DNA of 55,784 nucleotides, from NCBI GenBank assembly GCA_947479645.1, contig CANKAJ010000013.1, positions 1-55,784 on the forward strand. Direction: 5' to 3'. The notes beneath the pieces were generated by a model. It did not search any database and had not been told where the DNA came from. It saw nothing but the letters and a program-made list of their open reading frames with translations. Numbering within the stretch: position 1 is the stretch's first letter; each line of letters starts with the position of its first letter. Shown here piece after piece: positions 8,387 through 16,390 of the stretch. The position numbers were made by a program, and so were the translations under genes. The DNA is from Betaproteobacteria bacterium (lineage in GTDB: Bacteria > Pseudomonadota > Gammaproteobacteria > Burkholderiales > SG8-39).

Positions 8387-10021
8387 ATGAAGCTGTGTTC
8401 CCCTGAAGGCCGTTCGCTGCCGCTTAGCCTGGGTGCCGTTGCCCGGCCGCGCTCGCTTGAGGGCCTGCGCATCGGTCTGCTGGACAATACCAAAGCGCCT
8501 GTCGACCTGATGTTTGTGCACCTTGCCGCACGCCTGCGCGAGATGCTGCCCGGCGTGGAGATTTATTCCGCCTCCAAGCAGATGGCGTCATTGCCTGCCA
8601 CTGCCGAAACGATGCAGGGGCTGCGCAACAATTGCGATGTGGTGATCAACGCCCTCGGTGACTGAGGCTCCTGCACGTCGTGGAGTGTCCACGACTCAAT
8701 CGAAGCCGAGAAACTCGGATTGCCGACGGTGCTGCTGATCAGCACGTCCTTTGTTGGATTGGCCCGTAACCAGGCCAAGACCTTCGGCATGCCCTCCATG
8801 CCCACGGTCGTGCTGCCGCATCCGTTAGGGGGCACGGCACTGGAGTCGGTGCTGGCGAAGCTGGATGCAGCGATGCCTGAGATCATTGCAAAACTCACCA
8901 CGCCCATTCCGGCGCAGGCCGCGGCGGCAGCAGGCAGTACCGCCAGCACCTGGGTGGATATTGATACCACGGATGAGTGGTACGGTCTGCAGCGTGATTT
9001 GCTGAACCGCGGCTGGGGTGATGGCTTGCCGCTGGTGCCGCCTACCGAAGCGCGCGTGGCCGCCATGGTCGCGGGGGCGCGGCTGCCCAAGGAGCATATC
9101 GTCGGCGTGGTCGCGCCCAGCATGGGGGTGGCCACGGTTGAACTGATCGCAGCCAATGCCGTCATGGCGGGTTGCAAACCGGAACATATGCCGGTGCTGG
9201 TGGCCGCGGTGCAGGCGCTGGTCGAGCCGCAGTTCAATCTGTATGGCTGCCAGGCCACCACGCACTGTGTCGCACCGCTGCTGATTGTCAGCGGGCCGCT
9301 GGCGGACAAACTCAACATCCATGGCGGCAGCGGCATGTTCGGGCCGGGGCCATGGGCCAATGGTGTGATCGGGCGTGCCGTGCGCCTGATCCTGCTGAAC
9401 ATCGGCGGGGCCAAGCCTGGTGAAATCGACAAGGCCACCATGGGGCATCCGGGCAAGTTCACCTACTGTATCGCCGAAAACGAAGCGGCCAGCCCGTGGC
9501 CATCGTTGCGTATCGAGCGCGGCTTCGGCGCTGACGTGAGCACGGTGACGGTGGTGGGTGGCGAAGCGCCGCACAACATCAATGACCACGAAAGCATCAC
9601 GGCCGGCGGACTGCTGACCACTGTGTGCGGTTCCATGGCCGAGGCTGGTCAGAACACCGTGTATTACAACGGCGAACCCCTGCTGATCCTGGGCCCCGAG
9701 CATGCGGCCACCATCGCCGCCGAGGGGCTCAGCAAGGATGACGTCAAACGGCATATCTATGACAATGCCCGTATTCCGATGACGCGCTTCTCGCATGAGA
9801 TCGTCGAGCGGCGTTTCTGGCGCCGCTTGCCGATCCGTTATCGAAATACACCACCGGATGTCATGGTGACGATTGCGCAGCGTCCGGAAGATGTCATGGT
9901 GATGGTGGGTGGCGGCGCCGGCAAGCACTCCATGTGGGTGCCGACCTTTGGCGCCACGCGTTCGGTGACTCGGGCCATACTCAAGGCGGATGGTTCGCCC
10001 TGGCTGCCATCGGACTTTTAG
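8387..10021 (+). CDS. UGSC-motif selenoprotein, two-domain
   Basis: A 544-aa protein read through an in-frame UGA at 8663-8665 (Sec93). Codons after the UGA stay open in the same frame to 10021, and the UGA lies in G-D-U-G-S-C-T, the signature of the UGSC (seleno)protein family. The N-terminal UGSC domain spans about 1-170. The C-terminal domain (about 185-544) has DGLPLVPPTEAR, NAVMAGCKPEHMPVL, a Gly/Pro-rich GGSGMFGPGPWANG and VTVVGGEAPHN. It matches the same region of the second UGSC protein (17429-19207). The start is ATG 8387 with AAGGAG 10 nt upstream. A SECIS-like hairpin follows the UGA, and selB begins 139 nt after the stop. U-G-S-C resembles a redox pair (Sec and Cys three residues apart). 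The family's reaction is, to my knowledge, uncharacterised. Sec-unaware annotation would split this into two genes. Confidence 0.92.
8677..8695 (+). promoter_or_regulatory. Candidate bacterial SECIS of the first UGSC gene
   Basis: A perfect 8-bp stem (GUCGUGGA / UCCACGAC) with the GUG loop at 8685-8687. Equivalently it is a 7-bp stem with loop AGUGU. The loop begins 19 nt after the UGA at 8663-8665. Stem length, spacing and a G at the loop start fit the bacterial SECIS rules. Identified by eye. Confidence 0.75.
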
Positions 10022-10100
10022 GGGGACGCAAAACAAGGTGGGCGGGCCGCAGTTCACCTCGTCGCTCGCCTCGTATTGCCCTTTATATGACAATATTTAA

Positions 10101-10130
10101 TTGCTTGTGGCCCTACAAAATTATTATGAA
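10101..10130 (+). promoter_or_regulatory. Candidate promoter for selB
   Basis: TTGCTT at 10101-10106 and TATGAA at 10125-10130 are 18 nt apart, within an AT-rich stretch 30 nt before the selB start. Pattern match only. If real, selB can be transcribed apart from the upstream UGSC gene. Confidence 0.35.
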
Positions 10131-10160
10131 TTGTGAATCTGATTACATTATTGTCGCCAC

Positions 10161-12188
10161 ATGATCGTCGCAACGGCAGGCCACATTGATCATGGCAAGA
10201 CTTCGCTGGTTCGCGCGCTGACTGGCGTTGACACTGACCGGTTGCCAGAAGAGAAGAATCGCGGCATTTCCATCGATATCGGGTTTGCCTATCTGCCGAT
10301 CGATGGTGGCGGGCTGATCGGCTTTGTCGACGTGCCGGGGCACGAGCGCTTTGTGCGCAACATGATTGCCGGCGTCTCCGGCATCGACTTTGCGCTGGTG
10401 GTTGTTGCTGCCGACGACGGCGTCATGCCGCAGACGGTCGAGCACGTGCAGATTCTTGATCTGCTCGGCATCAGTTCGGCGCTGATTGTCGTTACCAAGA
10501 TCGATCGTGTCGATGCGGCGCGCGTGAGCGAAGTCGGCGCGCAGGTTCAGTCCCTGTTGAGCGGCACCAGTCTGGCCGGCGCCGATTGGCTGCCGGTGTC
10601 CGCGTTGAACGGAGACGGGGTAGGCGCCTTGCGCGACGCCCTGATAGTCGCAGCGCAAAAGTCGGCCTCGCGTCACCGCGAGGGGCGGAATTTCCGACTC
10701 TCCATTGATCGCGCATTCACCATCAAGGGCAGTGGCACTGTTGTCACCGGAACGGTATTCGACGGAAAAACGGTGCCGGGTGATCACTTTGTAGTAACGC
10801 CGCGTGGCACCGAGGTGCGCATCCGGCAGATTCAGATCCGTGGTCAGGTGGCCGAACGCGTCGAGGCCGGACAGCGCTGCGCGCTCAATCTGGTGGGCGC
10901 CTCGGTTGAGGAAGTCGGGCGTGGCGAGTGGGTGCTGGCGGCAGCCATCAACCTGCCGGCGCGACGCCTTGAAGTGAGGTGCACGCTGCTGGCCGGCGCG
11001 AGTGAGCCGCTGGCGCACTGGACATCGGTCGATGTGCATATCGCCACAGCGCGTGTGCGTGCGCGAGTGGCACTGGACGCGCGCAATCCGTTGCGGCCCG
11101 GCGAGACGCGCGTCGTGCAACTGGTGCTGGACCGAGAAATTGTTGCCGTTCATGGCGATCGTTTTATTTTGCGCGAGACCTCGGGGCGTCATACGCTGGG
11201 TGGCGGCATCGTGCTGGATCCTTTTGCGCCGGCGACACGGCGCTCCACACCGGCACGCCTGGCCTATGTGGAGGCATTGCAGTTGGGCACGCCGGAAGCG
11301 GCCATGGACTGCCTGCTCGGCATGCCGGACGTCGCCGTGGATATGGCACGGTTTGATGCGACTTTCAACCTGACCCTGGCCAGTTCTTCCGCCATCTGCT
11401 CGGGGCGCAATGCCATTGTGCTCGGGCGTGACAAGCGTTATGCCTTGTCTGCATCCAGCGTCGCATCGCTTTGCGGCAGCATCCTCAAGTGCCTGTCCGA
11501 GTTCCATCGCACCACGCCGGCCGCGCCGGCAATGGATATTCCGAAGTTGCGCAAAGCCGCGGCGCCGCATCTGCCGGCGCCGGCATTTGTCGCCTTGCTG
11601 CAGCGGCTCGGTTCGGAAGGAAAGGTTGATGTACAGAATTCCACGGTACGCCTGGTGGACCGTGGTGAGGCGGCCAATTCGAAGGATGATGCCGCATGGC
11701 GGCGCATGATCGAAGTCCTGCTGGGCCATGGGTTTGCACCGCCGGCGCTGCCGGCATTGGCCGAGGAACTGGGCGAACCGGAAAAGGTCATCAAGGACTT
11801 GTTGTTTCGCAAGCGAACCACGGGCGAAGTACTGCGCATACCGGGGGATCGTCTGTACCCAAGGGCGACTATGGCGACATTGGCGGCGACGGCGGCAGCG
11901 GTGGCCAAGGCAAGCCCGCAGGGGACCTTCAGTGCGGCGGAATATCGCGATGCCACCGGCATCAATCGCACGCTGGCCATTCAGGTGCTCGAGTTTCTGG
12001 ACAGCCTGGGGATTACGCGGCGCAGCGGTGATGTGCGCAAGGTATGGAAGGATCCTGCGCCGATACTGGGGGACGCCAAGCCAGCGCCCAAGCCGGCCAT
12101 ACTGCCGGCCGAAAATCACGCGGCCAGGCAGCCGCCTGCCGGCGCGAAAAAATCAGCGCCCTTCACGAAAAAAAATAACTGGCGCTGA
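10161..12188 (+). CDS. selB: Selenocysteine-specific elongation factor SelB
   Basis: A 675-aa translational GTPase that carries selenocysteyl-tRNA(Sec) to the ribosome and binds the SECIS hairpin of the mRNA. The N-terminus is diagnostic: ATAGHIDHGKTSLVRALTG (G1), DRLPEEKNRGISIDIG, DVPGHERF (G3) and TKID (G4). The EF-Tu-like domains 2 and 3 follow (about 175-345), with CSGRNAIVLGRDKR near 415, then a C-terminal series of winged helices (to about 640) that read the SECIS. A short Lys/Pro-rich tail ends the protein, making it somewhat longer than E. coli SelB (614 aa). No Shine-Dalgarno is obvious. Its presence supports Sec decoding of the three UGA-containing genes nearby. selA, selC and selD must lie elsewhere. 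Confidence 0.97.
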   Translation: MIVATAGHIDHGKTSLVRALTGVDTDRLPEEKNRGISIDIGFAYLPIDGGGLIGFVDVPGHERFVRNMIAGVSGIDFALVVVAADDGVMPQTVEHVQILDLLGISSALIVVTKIDRVDAARVSEVGAQVQSLLSGTSLAGADWLPVSALNGDGVGALRDALIVAAQKSASRHREGRNFRLSIDRAFTIKGSGTVVTGTVFDGKTVPGDHFVVTPRGTEVRIRQIQIRGQVAERVEAGQRCALNLVGASVEEVGRGEWVLAAAINLPARRLEVRCTLLAGASEPLAHWTSVDVHIATARVRARVALDARNPLRPGETRVVQLVLDREIVAVHGDRFILRETSGRHTLGGGIVLDPFAPATRRSTPARLAYVEALQLGTPEAAMDCLLGMPDVAVDMARFDATFNLTLASSSAICSGRNAIVLGRDKRYALSASSVASLCGSILKCLSEFHRTTPAAPAMDIPKLRKAAAPHLPAPAFVALLQRLGSEGKVDVQNSTVRLVDRGEAANSKDDAAWRRMIEVLLGHGFAPPALPALAEELGEPEKVIKDLLFRKRTTGEVLRIPGDRLYPRATMATLAATAAAVAKASPQGTFSAAEYRDATGINRTLAIQVLEFLDSLGITRRSGDVRKVWKDPAPILGDAKPAPKPAILPAENHAARQPPAGAKKSAPFTKKNNWR

Positions 12189-12192
12189 GCCA

Positions 12193-12219
12193 ACTGACTT
12201 CAGTGGTGAGGAAGTCAGT
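12193..12219. terminator. Hairpin between convergent selB and prpE
   Basis: A 9-bp perfect stem (ACTGACTTC at 12193-12201, GAAGTCAGT at 12211-12219) with a 9-nt loop, in the 41-nt gap between the converging 3' ends of selB and prpE. There is no clear U-tract on either side, so it is either a weak bidirectional terminator or an mRNA 3'-end stabiliser. Confidence 0.45.
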
Positions 12220-12229
12220 GCGATGCCAT

Positions 12230-14137
12230 TCAGGCGCCAAGATGGGCTTGCTTCACCTGATCAAGCGGACTGGCATCATCAATGGTCGTCAGATCGCCCG
12301 GGTCGCGCGATTCGCAGACGGCCTGGATGGAACGCCGTAATACTTTTCCGGAGCGGGTCTTGGGCAGTGCCGCGATGAAGTGCACCCGCGCCGGCCTGGC
12401 AATGGCGCCGAGTTGCTGATGCACCAGTGACATGACTTCACCTTCCAGGGCCATGCGGGCGGCCATGTCAACAGCCAGGGTGGGGTCCTTGAGCACGGCA
12501 AAGCCAACGGCGACCTGTCCTTTCAGCGCGTCCTGCACGCCGACGACGGCACATTCGGCGATCGCTGCATGACTGCAGATTGACTCTTCAATCTCACGCG
12601 TGCCCAGGCGATGTCCGGCGACATTGATGACGTCGTCCATCCTTCCCAGAATGAACCAGTAACCGTCCTTATCCTTTACGCCAAAGTCAAACGTCGAGTA
12701 GGTGAGTTGTCCGGGGATGGTTTCAAAATAGGTCTGCACGAAGCGCTTGTCGTCGCCCCAGATCGTCTGCAGGCAGCCCGGTGGCAGCGGCGGCTGGATG
12801 GTGACGACGCCTTTTTCGTTGATGCCTTTTTCTACTCCGGTATTTTCATCGACCAGCCTGACGTCGTAGCCGAACACCGGCAGTCCGGCGCTGCCATAGT
12901 GGGGCGAGGCATTTCCGGGGGAGTCCGGCGTGGCCAGAATGGGCCAGCCGGTTTCGGTCTGCCAGTAGTTGTCGATGACCGGGCAGCCCAGTCCTTCGCT
13001 GATCCAGCGCGCCGTGGGTTCGTCCAGCGGTTCACCCGCCAGGAACAGTGCGCGCAGCGACGAGAGGTCGTATTTTTTCAACAACGCCTGATCGTGCCGC
13101 TTCAGCGCGCGGATGGCGGTTGGTGAAGAGAACATCACCTTGACGCGATGCTTTTCCACGAGCTGCCAGAAGATGCCTGCGTCCGGACGCAGCGGCGTGC
13201 CTTCATAGAGGATCGTGGTCATGCCGGCAATCAGCGGGCCATAGACAATATAGGAGTGCCCGACAACCCAGCCGATATCGCTCGAGCTGAAATAGGTTTT
13301 TCCCGCCTCGCCGTAAAAGATGTGCTTCATCGATGCAGCCAGCGCGACGGCATAGCCGCCGACATCGCGCTGCACGCCCTTCGGTTTGCCGGTCGTGCCG
13401 GAGGTGTACAGGATGTAGCTGATTTCGTTTGATTCCAGCCATTCCACCGGGACGTCGGCATTCAAATGCTGCTCGCGCAGGGGTGCCCAGTCCACATCGC
13501 GACCCGCCACGCGCGTCATGGGCGCCAGTCCGCGGTCGATCAGCAGCACATGCTCGGGTTTTGCCGTGGCCAACTCAATGGCTGCGTCCAGCAGCGGCTT
13601 GTATTCAAGCGCTTTGCCGGTGCGACTGCCGGCATCGGCGCTGACGATCAGTCGTGGCTGCGCATCATCGATGCGCTTGGCCAGACTCATGGACGCAAAT
13701 CCGCCGAACACCACCGAGTGGATGGCGCCGATGCGCGCGCAGGCGAGCATCGCAAACACCGCTTCCGGGATCATCGGCAGGTAGATGAGCACGCGGTCAC
13801 CGCGCCGCACCCCCAGCGAGCGCATGCCGGCAGCGAAGCGAACCACCTCGCGGTGCAGTTCCGCATAGGTATAGGTTCTTGTGACATCGACTTCGGTCGA
13901 TTCCCAGATCAGGGCAGGCTGGTCGGCTCGATCCTTGAGATGACGGTCAACCGCGTTATGGCAGAGGTTGGTCGTGCCCCCGACGAACCAGCGCGCAAAC
14001 GGCGGCGGCAGTCGCGCGCCGTCGCCATATTCAAGCACCGACGTGAATGGGTTCTTCCAGTCGATCAGCGCGGCGTGTTCGCGCCACATTTGTTCGCGTG
14101 CCGACGTATTCTGATCGACAGGTTGTTGGTTTGACAT
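12230..14137 (-). CDS. prpE: Propionyl-CoA synthetase (PrpE-like)
   Basis: A 635-aa AMP-forming acyl-CoA synthetase of the acetyl/propionyl-CoA synthetase type. It has the ACS N-terminal cap (WREHAALIDWKNPFTSVL), the P-loop YTSGTTGKPKGVQRD, the TYFSSSDIGWVVGHSYI and NYWQTETGWPI motifs, GRMDDVINVAGHRLGTREIEE and the catalytic C-terminal lysine in PKTRSGKVLRR. The QRDVGGYAVAL stretch and overall length resemble PrpE more than Acs. The reaction is propionate + ATP + CoA to propionyl-CoA + AMP + PPi. The start is at ATG 14137 with GGAGGC upstream. No methylcitrate cycle genes adjoin it, so it may serve other short acids. Confidence 0.92.
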   Translation of the reverse strand: MSNQQPVDQNTSAREQMWREHAALIDWKNPFTSVLEYGDGARLPPPFARWFVGGTTNLCHNAVDRHLKDRADQPALIWESTEVDVTRTYTYAELHREVVRFAAGMRSLGVRRGDRVLIYLPMIPEAVFAMLACARIGAIHSVVFGGFASMSLAKRIDDAQPRLIVSADAGSRTGKALEYKPLLDAAIELATAKPEHVLLIDRGLAPMTRVAGRDVDWAPLREQHLNADVPVEWLESNEISYILYTSGTTGKPKGVQRDVGGYAVALAASMKHIFYGEAGKTYFSSSDIGWVVGHSYIVYGPLIAGMTTILYEGTPLRPDAGIFWQLVEKHRVKVMFSSPTAIRALKRHDQALLKKYDLSSLRALFLAGEPLDEPTARWISEGLGCPVIDNYWQTETGWPILATPDSPGNASPHYGSAGLPVFGYDVRLVDENTGVEKGINEKGVVTIQPPLPPGCLQTIWGDDKRFVQTYFETIPGQLTYSTFDFGVKDKDGYWFILGRMDDVINVAGHRLGTREIEESICSHAAIAECAVVGVQDALKGQVAVGFAVLKDPTLAVDMAARMALEGEVMSLVHQQLGAIARPARVHFIAALPKTRSGKVLRRSIQAVCESRDPGDLTTIDDASPLDQVKQAHLGA

Positions 14138-14189
14138 GGCGCCTCCAATCGCTTTTCTTGTCCTGTTGGATTATACGGACGGTGGCGGA

Positions 14190-14330
14190 CTAACGAACCT
14201 GGGCTTTCCAGGGATCAACTATCGGCACATCCAGATCCTGAAAATGGCGTACGTTGCGTGTGGCGAGCGTTGCGCGCCGTGGCAGCGCAACGCCGGCGAT
14301 CTGTGCATCGCGCATCTCCACAGACCGGCC
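14190..14330 (-). pseudogene. VapC (PIN domain) C-terminal remnant
   Basis: A 141-bp block aligns without gaps to 15428-15568, the 3' end of the intact PIN toxin gene, with 13 mismatches by my count. On the minus strand it still encodes the last 46 residues (GRSVEMRDAQIAGVAL, then NVRHFQDLDVPIVDPW) with the stop codon at 14190-14192. The 5' two thirds are absent and similarity ends abruptly at 14330, just before the RES toxin stop. It is a dead gene fragment, presumably left by duplication and deletion within the toxin-antitoxin island. Confidence 0.88.
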
Positions 14331-14336
14331 TGCCGT

Positions 14337-14798
14337 TCACATTGCAAGTAGCCGAGGATCGGTCATCACCTTTTGAGGTCGCCCGGTCTTGATCCGGCGA
14401 AAATCCGCATGCAGTGGATTGAGCAGGTAGTTGCTCTCCGAAGGGACCACGGCGCTCGGCACGGCAAGTACCGCAGCACTTTGCTTGACAGCCCATTTTG
14501 TGCCGATCGCCTGAAGCTTTTCGCGGGCGGCGACGTCGCGCCAGCCCGCAGGCAAGTCATCAACCTTGATGCGATCGATGGTCACTGCTTTGGGAATGTG
14601 CACGTCGATCATGACGTAGCGCGCGCGTAGCGGTTCGTCCTGAACCAGCATCTCCAGCATTGCCAGAGATTGGCTGCCCGAGGTGTAAACCAGCGGAACG
14701 CCCTTACGATTCCAGCGCCCGCCATAAAGCCGCGCGCCGTCCCCCGACAATGCCGATGTCGCGAAACGTACAGTAACCATCCGCCAGACGGTCAGCAT
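14337..14798 (-). CDS. RES-domain toxin (NAD+-degrading type)
   Basis: A 153-aa RES-family toxin. The N-terminal arginine of the RES motif is in VWRMVT, followed by LSGDGARLYGGRWNRKGVPLVYTSGSQSLAMLEML, with the family's Gly-rich GGRWN segment and the later Glu in LEML. The C-terminus has the conserved serine in PSAVVPSESNYLLNP. RES toxins of Xre/MbcA-linked systems deplete NAD+. The gene starts 9 nt after the antitoxin stop, so the pair is one operon with the antitoxin first. Confidence 0.92.
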   Translation of the reverse strand: MLTVWRMVTVRFATSALSGDGARLYGGRWNRKGVPLVYTSGSQSLAMLEMLVQDEPLRARYVMIDVHIPKAVTIDRIKVDDLPAGWRDVAAREKLQAIGTKWAVKQSAAVLAVPSAVVPSESNYLLNPLHADFRRIKTGRPQKVMTDPRLLAM

Positions 14799-14807
14799 GA
14801 CGGCTTG

Positions 14808-15266
14808 CTACGCGTAGACCCCGTGTTCGATGCGTCCCAGCGTATCGAGTACGCTCTCGGCACCGATCTCGGTATCCAGAATGCTCAATGGACTGGCGCC
14901 CGACAAGGCAGCATTGGGCGTCTTGAGCCAGTGCAGCGCGACCGCGGGATCCTCAAAAACCTCATTGGCGCGCCCCACCGCCCGCGCCAGGCGCAGCAGC
15001 TTGGCGGATTCTTCGCTGCTCAGGATGCCTTCGCGCTTGCGGCGCGCAAGCGTCCGTTCAGGAATGCCCAGCGCCCGCGCGAGTTCCGCGTGAGACACCT
15101 TGATGGCCTTCGTCAGCGCCTCGACCGCGCCAGCCGGAATGCCGCGCCGGATAACGCCGATCCAATCCTGCGTTGAATGCGGCGAGGCGCGCAGCACACC
15201 CCGCCCCCCAAGAAGAGTCTCGACTGCCCGGAATGATTCAAGCGCGGACACCGCGACACTCGCCAT
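14808..15266 (-). CDS. Xre/MbcA/ParS-type antitoxin
   Basis: A 152-aa antitoxin for the RES toxin encoded just downstream. A helix-turn-helix is seen in the middle (VSHAELARALGIPERTLARRK), followed by the toxin-binding DUF2384-type domain (ANEVFEDPAVALHWLKTPNAALSGASPLSIL) with its usual W-L-x-x-P-N and G-x-x-P-L. The ATG at 15266 is chosen because it has GGAG 9 nt upstream and sits behind a good promoter. A longer open frame extends to 15449 but crosses that promoter. Antitoxins of this family repress their own operon. Confidence 0.92.
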   Translation of the reverse strand: MASVAVSALESFRAVETLLGGRGVLRASPHSTQDWIGVIRRGIPAGAVEALTKAIKVSHAELARALGIPERTLARRKREGILSSEESAKLLRLARAVGRANEVFEDPAVALHWLKTPNAALSGASPLSILDTEIGAESVLDTLGRIEHGVYA

Positions 15267-15281
15267 GACAATTCTCCATAT

Positions 15282-15326
15282 CTGCCAACTGGCAGGTACT
15301 ATAGTCAATTCTGGCGGAAACGGCAA
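15282..15326 (-). promoter_or_regulatory. Promoter and operator of the Xre-RES operon
   Basis: On the minus strand there is a -35 TTGCCG (15321-15326), a 17-nt spacer and a -10 TATAGT (15298-15303). Between the -10 and the antitoxin start lies a 14-bp palindrome, CTGCCAACTGGCAG (15282-15295). It is well placed for autorepression by the helix-turn-helix antitoxin. Assigned by pattern only. Confidence 0.6.
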
Positions 15327-15427
15327 ATGGCGTTGCCAGCCACGCGTGGCATGCGCTGTCGACGTTCGGCGGCCCCTTTTTGTTTTATCAGGAACAAAAA
15401 AAGGGGGCGTGCTCGATATTTTTCGAA

Positions 15428-15856
15428 CTACCGGCCCTGGGCCTTCCAAGGATCAACTATCGGCACATCCAGGTCCTGAAAATGGCGTACGTTGCGTGTG
15501 GCGAGCGTGGCGCGCCGTGCCAGCGCAATGCCGGCGATCTGCGTATCGCGCATGTCCACGGACCGGCCGGCTTTTTGGCGTTGTGCTGCCAATAACGCCG
15601 CCTCGGTTGCAGCGGCGCTGTCGAAATCCAGTACGCGGTTTTCCAGGTCTTCTTCCAGCAGTTGGTTAAATGCTTTATCCAGTGCTTGTTGCCGGCGGCC
15701 TTTGGGTAGCAGCGCCAGACCCAACCGAGCCTCAAACAGCGTGATACTGGTAATCCAGACTGATTCGGCCGGCTGGCGATCAAGCCACGCGACGACCGGC
15801 GCCTCAGGTGCCTGGCGCATCAGCGCCGAAAGCACATTGGTATCCAGAATGATCAT
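15428..15856 (-). CDS. PIN-domain toxin (VapC/FitB-like)
   Basis: A 142-aa PIN-domain ribonuclease toxin. The N-terminal MIILDTNVLSALM supplies the first metal-binding Asp (Asp5). The conserved Glu is in LFEARLGL, and the second acidic cluster is in VDMRDTQIAGIALARRATLATRN, followed by the family's HFQDLDVPIVDPW end. Members cleave RNA, often tRNA or rRNA, with Mg2+. The gene overlaps the antitoxin by 4 nt (ATGA), so translation is coupled. A 141-bp copy of its 3' end lies at 14190-14330. Confidence 0.93.
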   Translation of the reverse strand: MIILDTNVLSALMRQAPEAPVVAWLDRQPAESVWITSITLFEARLGLALLPKGRRQQALDKAFNQLLEEDLENRVLDFDSAAATEAALLAAQRQKAGRSVDMRDTQIAGIALARRATLATRNVRHFQDLDVPIVDPWKAQGR

Positions 15857-16101
15857 TTGCCGAAATCAGCCGACCGCACCGGTTGGCCGTGCAGTTCCGG
15901 CAGGTCTGCTTCAAGTCCCACTTTTTTGAAGCGTGCCGCGATGCGCGAACCGAGATTGGGCGCGTGCTTGTTCTCCTGCTTTACCACGTCGCGCAGGATG
16001 TGCCGGACCTCCTCTTCCATGCTGCGCCCATGGCGATCGGCACGGCGTTTCAGGCGCGCTTTGACATCATCTTCCAGTTGGCGAACGATGAATTGAGCCA
16101 T
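15853..16101 (-). CDS. FitA-like ribbon-helix-helix antitoxin
   Basis: An 82-aa antitoxin with an N-terminal ribbon-helix-helix domain (MAQFIVRQLEDDVKARLKRRA, then HGRSMEEEVRHILRDVV) and a C-terminal toxin-binding tail ending in PVRSADFGK. It is of the FitA/StbC type. It precedes and overlaps the PIN toxin gene, the usual order. RHH antitoxins bind palindromes in their own promoter, and a perfect 16-bp palindrome lies 22 nt upstream. Confidence 0.92.
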   Translation of the reverse strand: MAQFIVRQLEDDVKARLKRRADRHGRSMEEEVRHILRDVVKQENKHAPNLGSRIAARFKKVGLEADLPELHGQPVRSADFGK

Positions 16102-16123
16102 ATAAATGCTCCAAATTGCGAAG

Positions 16124-16139
16124 AGATATCATGATATCT
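16124..16139. promoter_or_regulatory. Operator palindrome of the FitA/PIN operon
   Basis: AGATATCATGATATCT is a perfect 16-bp palindrome just upstream of the RHH antitoxin gene. On the minus strand it overlaps the expected -10 region, with TTGCGA about 18 nt upstream of TATCAT as a possible -35. This is the likely binding site for antitoxin autorepression. Confidence 0.6.
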
Positions 16140-16284
16140 TTTTTGTTTTGCTGGTCGCAAGTGGTAGCGTGGGGGGGCTCCCGATGTCGCTGCACGCAAT
16201 CAAACGGTCCAGGCTCGACTCAATTGAACCTGGCCCCTTTCTGCTGCGGCGTTTGCGAAAGGGCACTCTCGTACAGTTTCCCGG

Positions 16285-16386
16285 GGAAACCCTGAACAAG
16301 TCTCAAAATTGGAGAAAGCTTGGATCGTGTTTATTCTGCAGTGGGGAAAAACAAGGGGGCGTCGCCCCCTTGTTCAGTCATTTTCC
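16285..16386 (+). repeat. MITE-like palindromic element, copy 1
   Basis: An approximately 102-bp element with inverted ends (CTGAACAAG at 16292-16300, CTTGTTCAG at 16369-16377, flanked by GGAAA and TTTTCC). It has an internal 11-bp hairpin (16350-16360 with 16364-16374, AACAAGGGGGC arms). A second copy in the opposite orientation is at 32891-32991. It lies right behind the minus-strand crotonase gene, where the hairpin may also act as its terminator. No transposase is encoded. Confidence 0.65.
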
Positions 16387-16390
16387 GGCC

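Noticed and set aside
10143-12119. A 658-codon minus-strand reading frame opposite selB
   Set aside because: Antisense shadow of a GC-rich gene: Arg/His/Gln-rich translation with no recognisable motif, fully overlapping a certain selB.
14136-14351. A small plus-strand gene with similarity to 15380-15595
   Set aside because: The similarity is real at DNA level but belongs to the minus-strand PIN toxin gene and its remnant; the plus-strand frame is its shadow.
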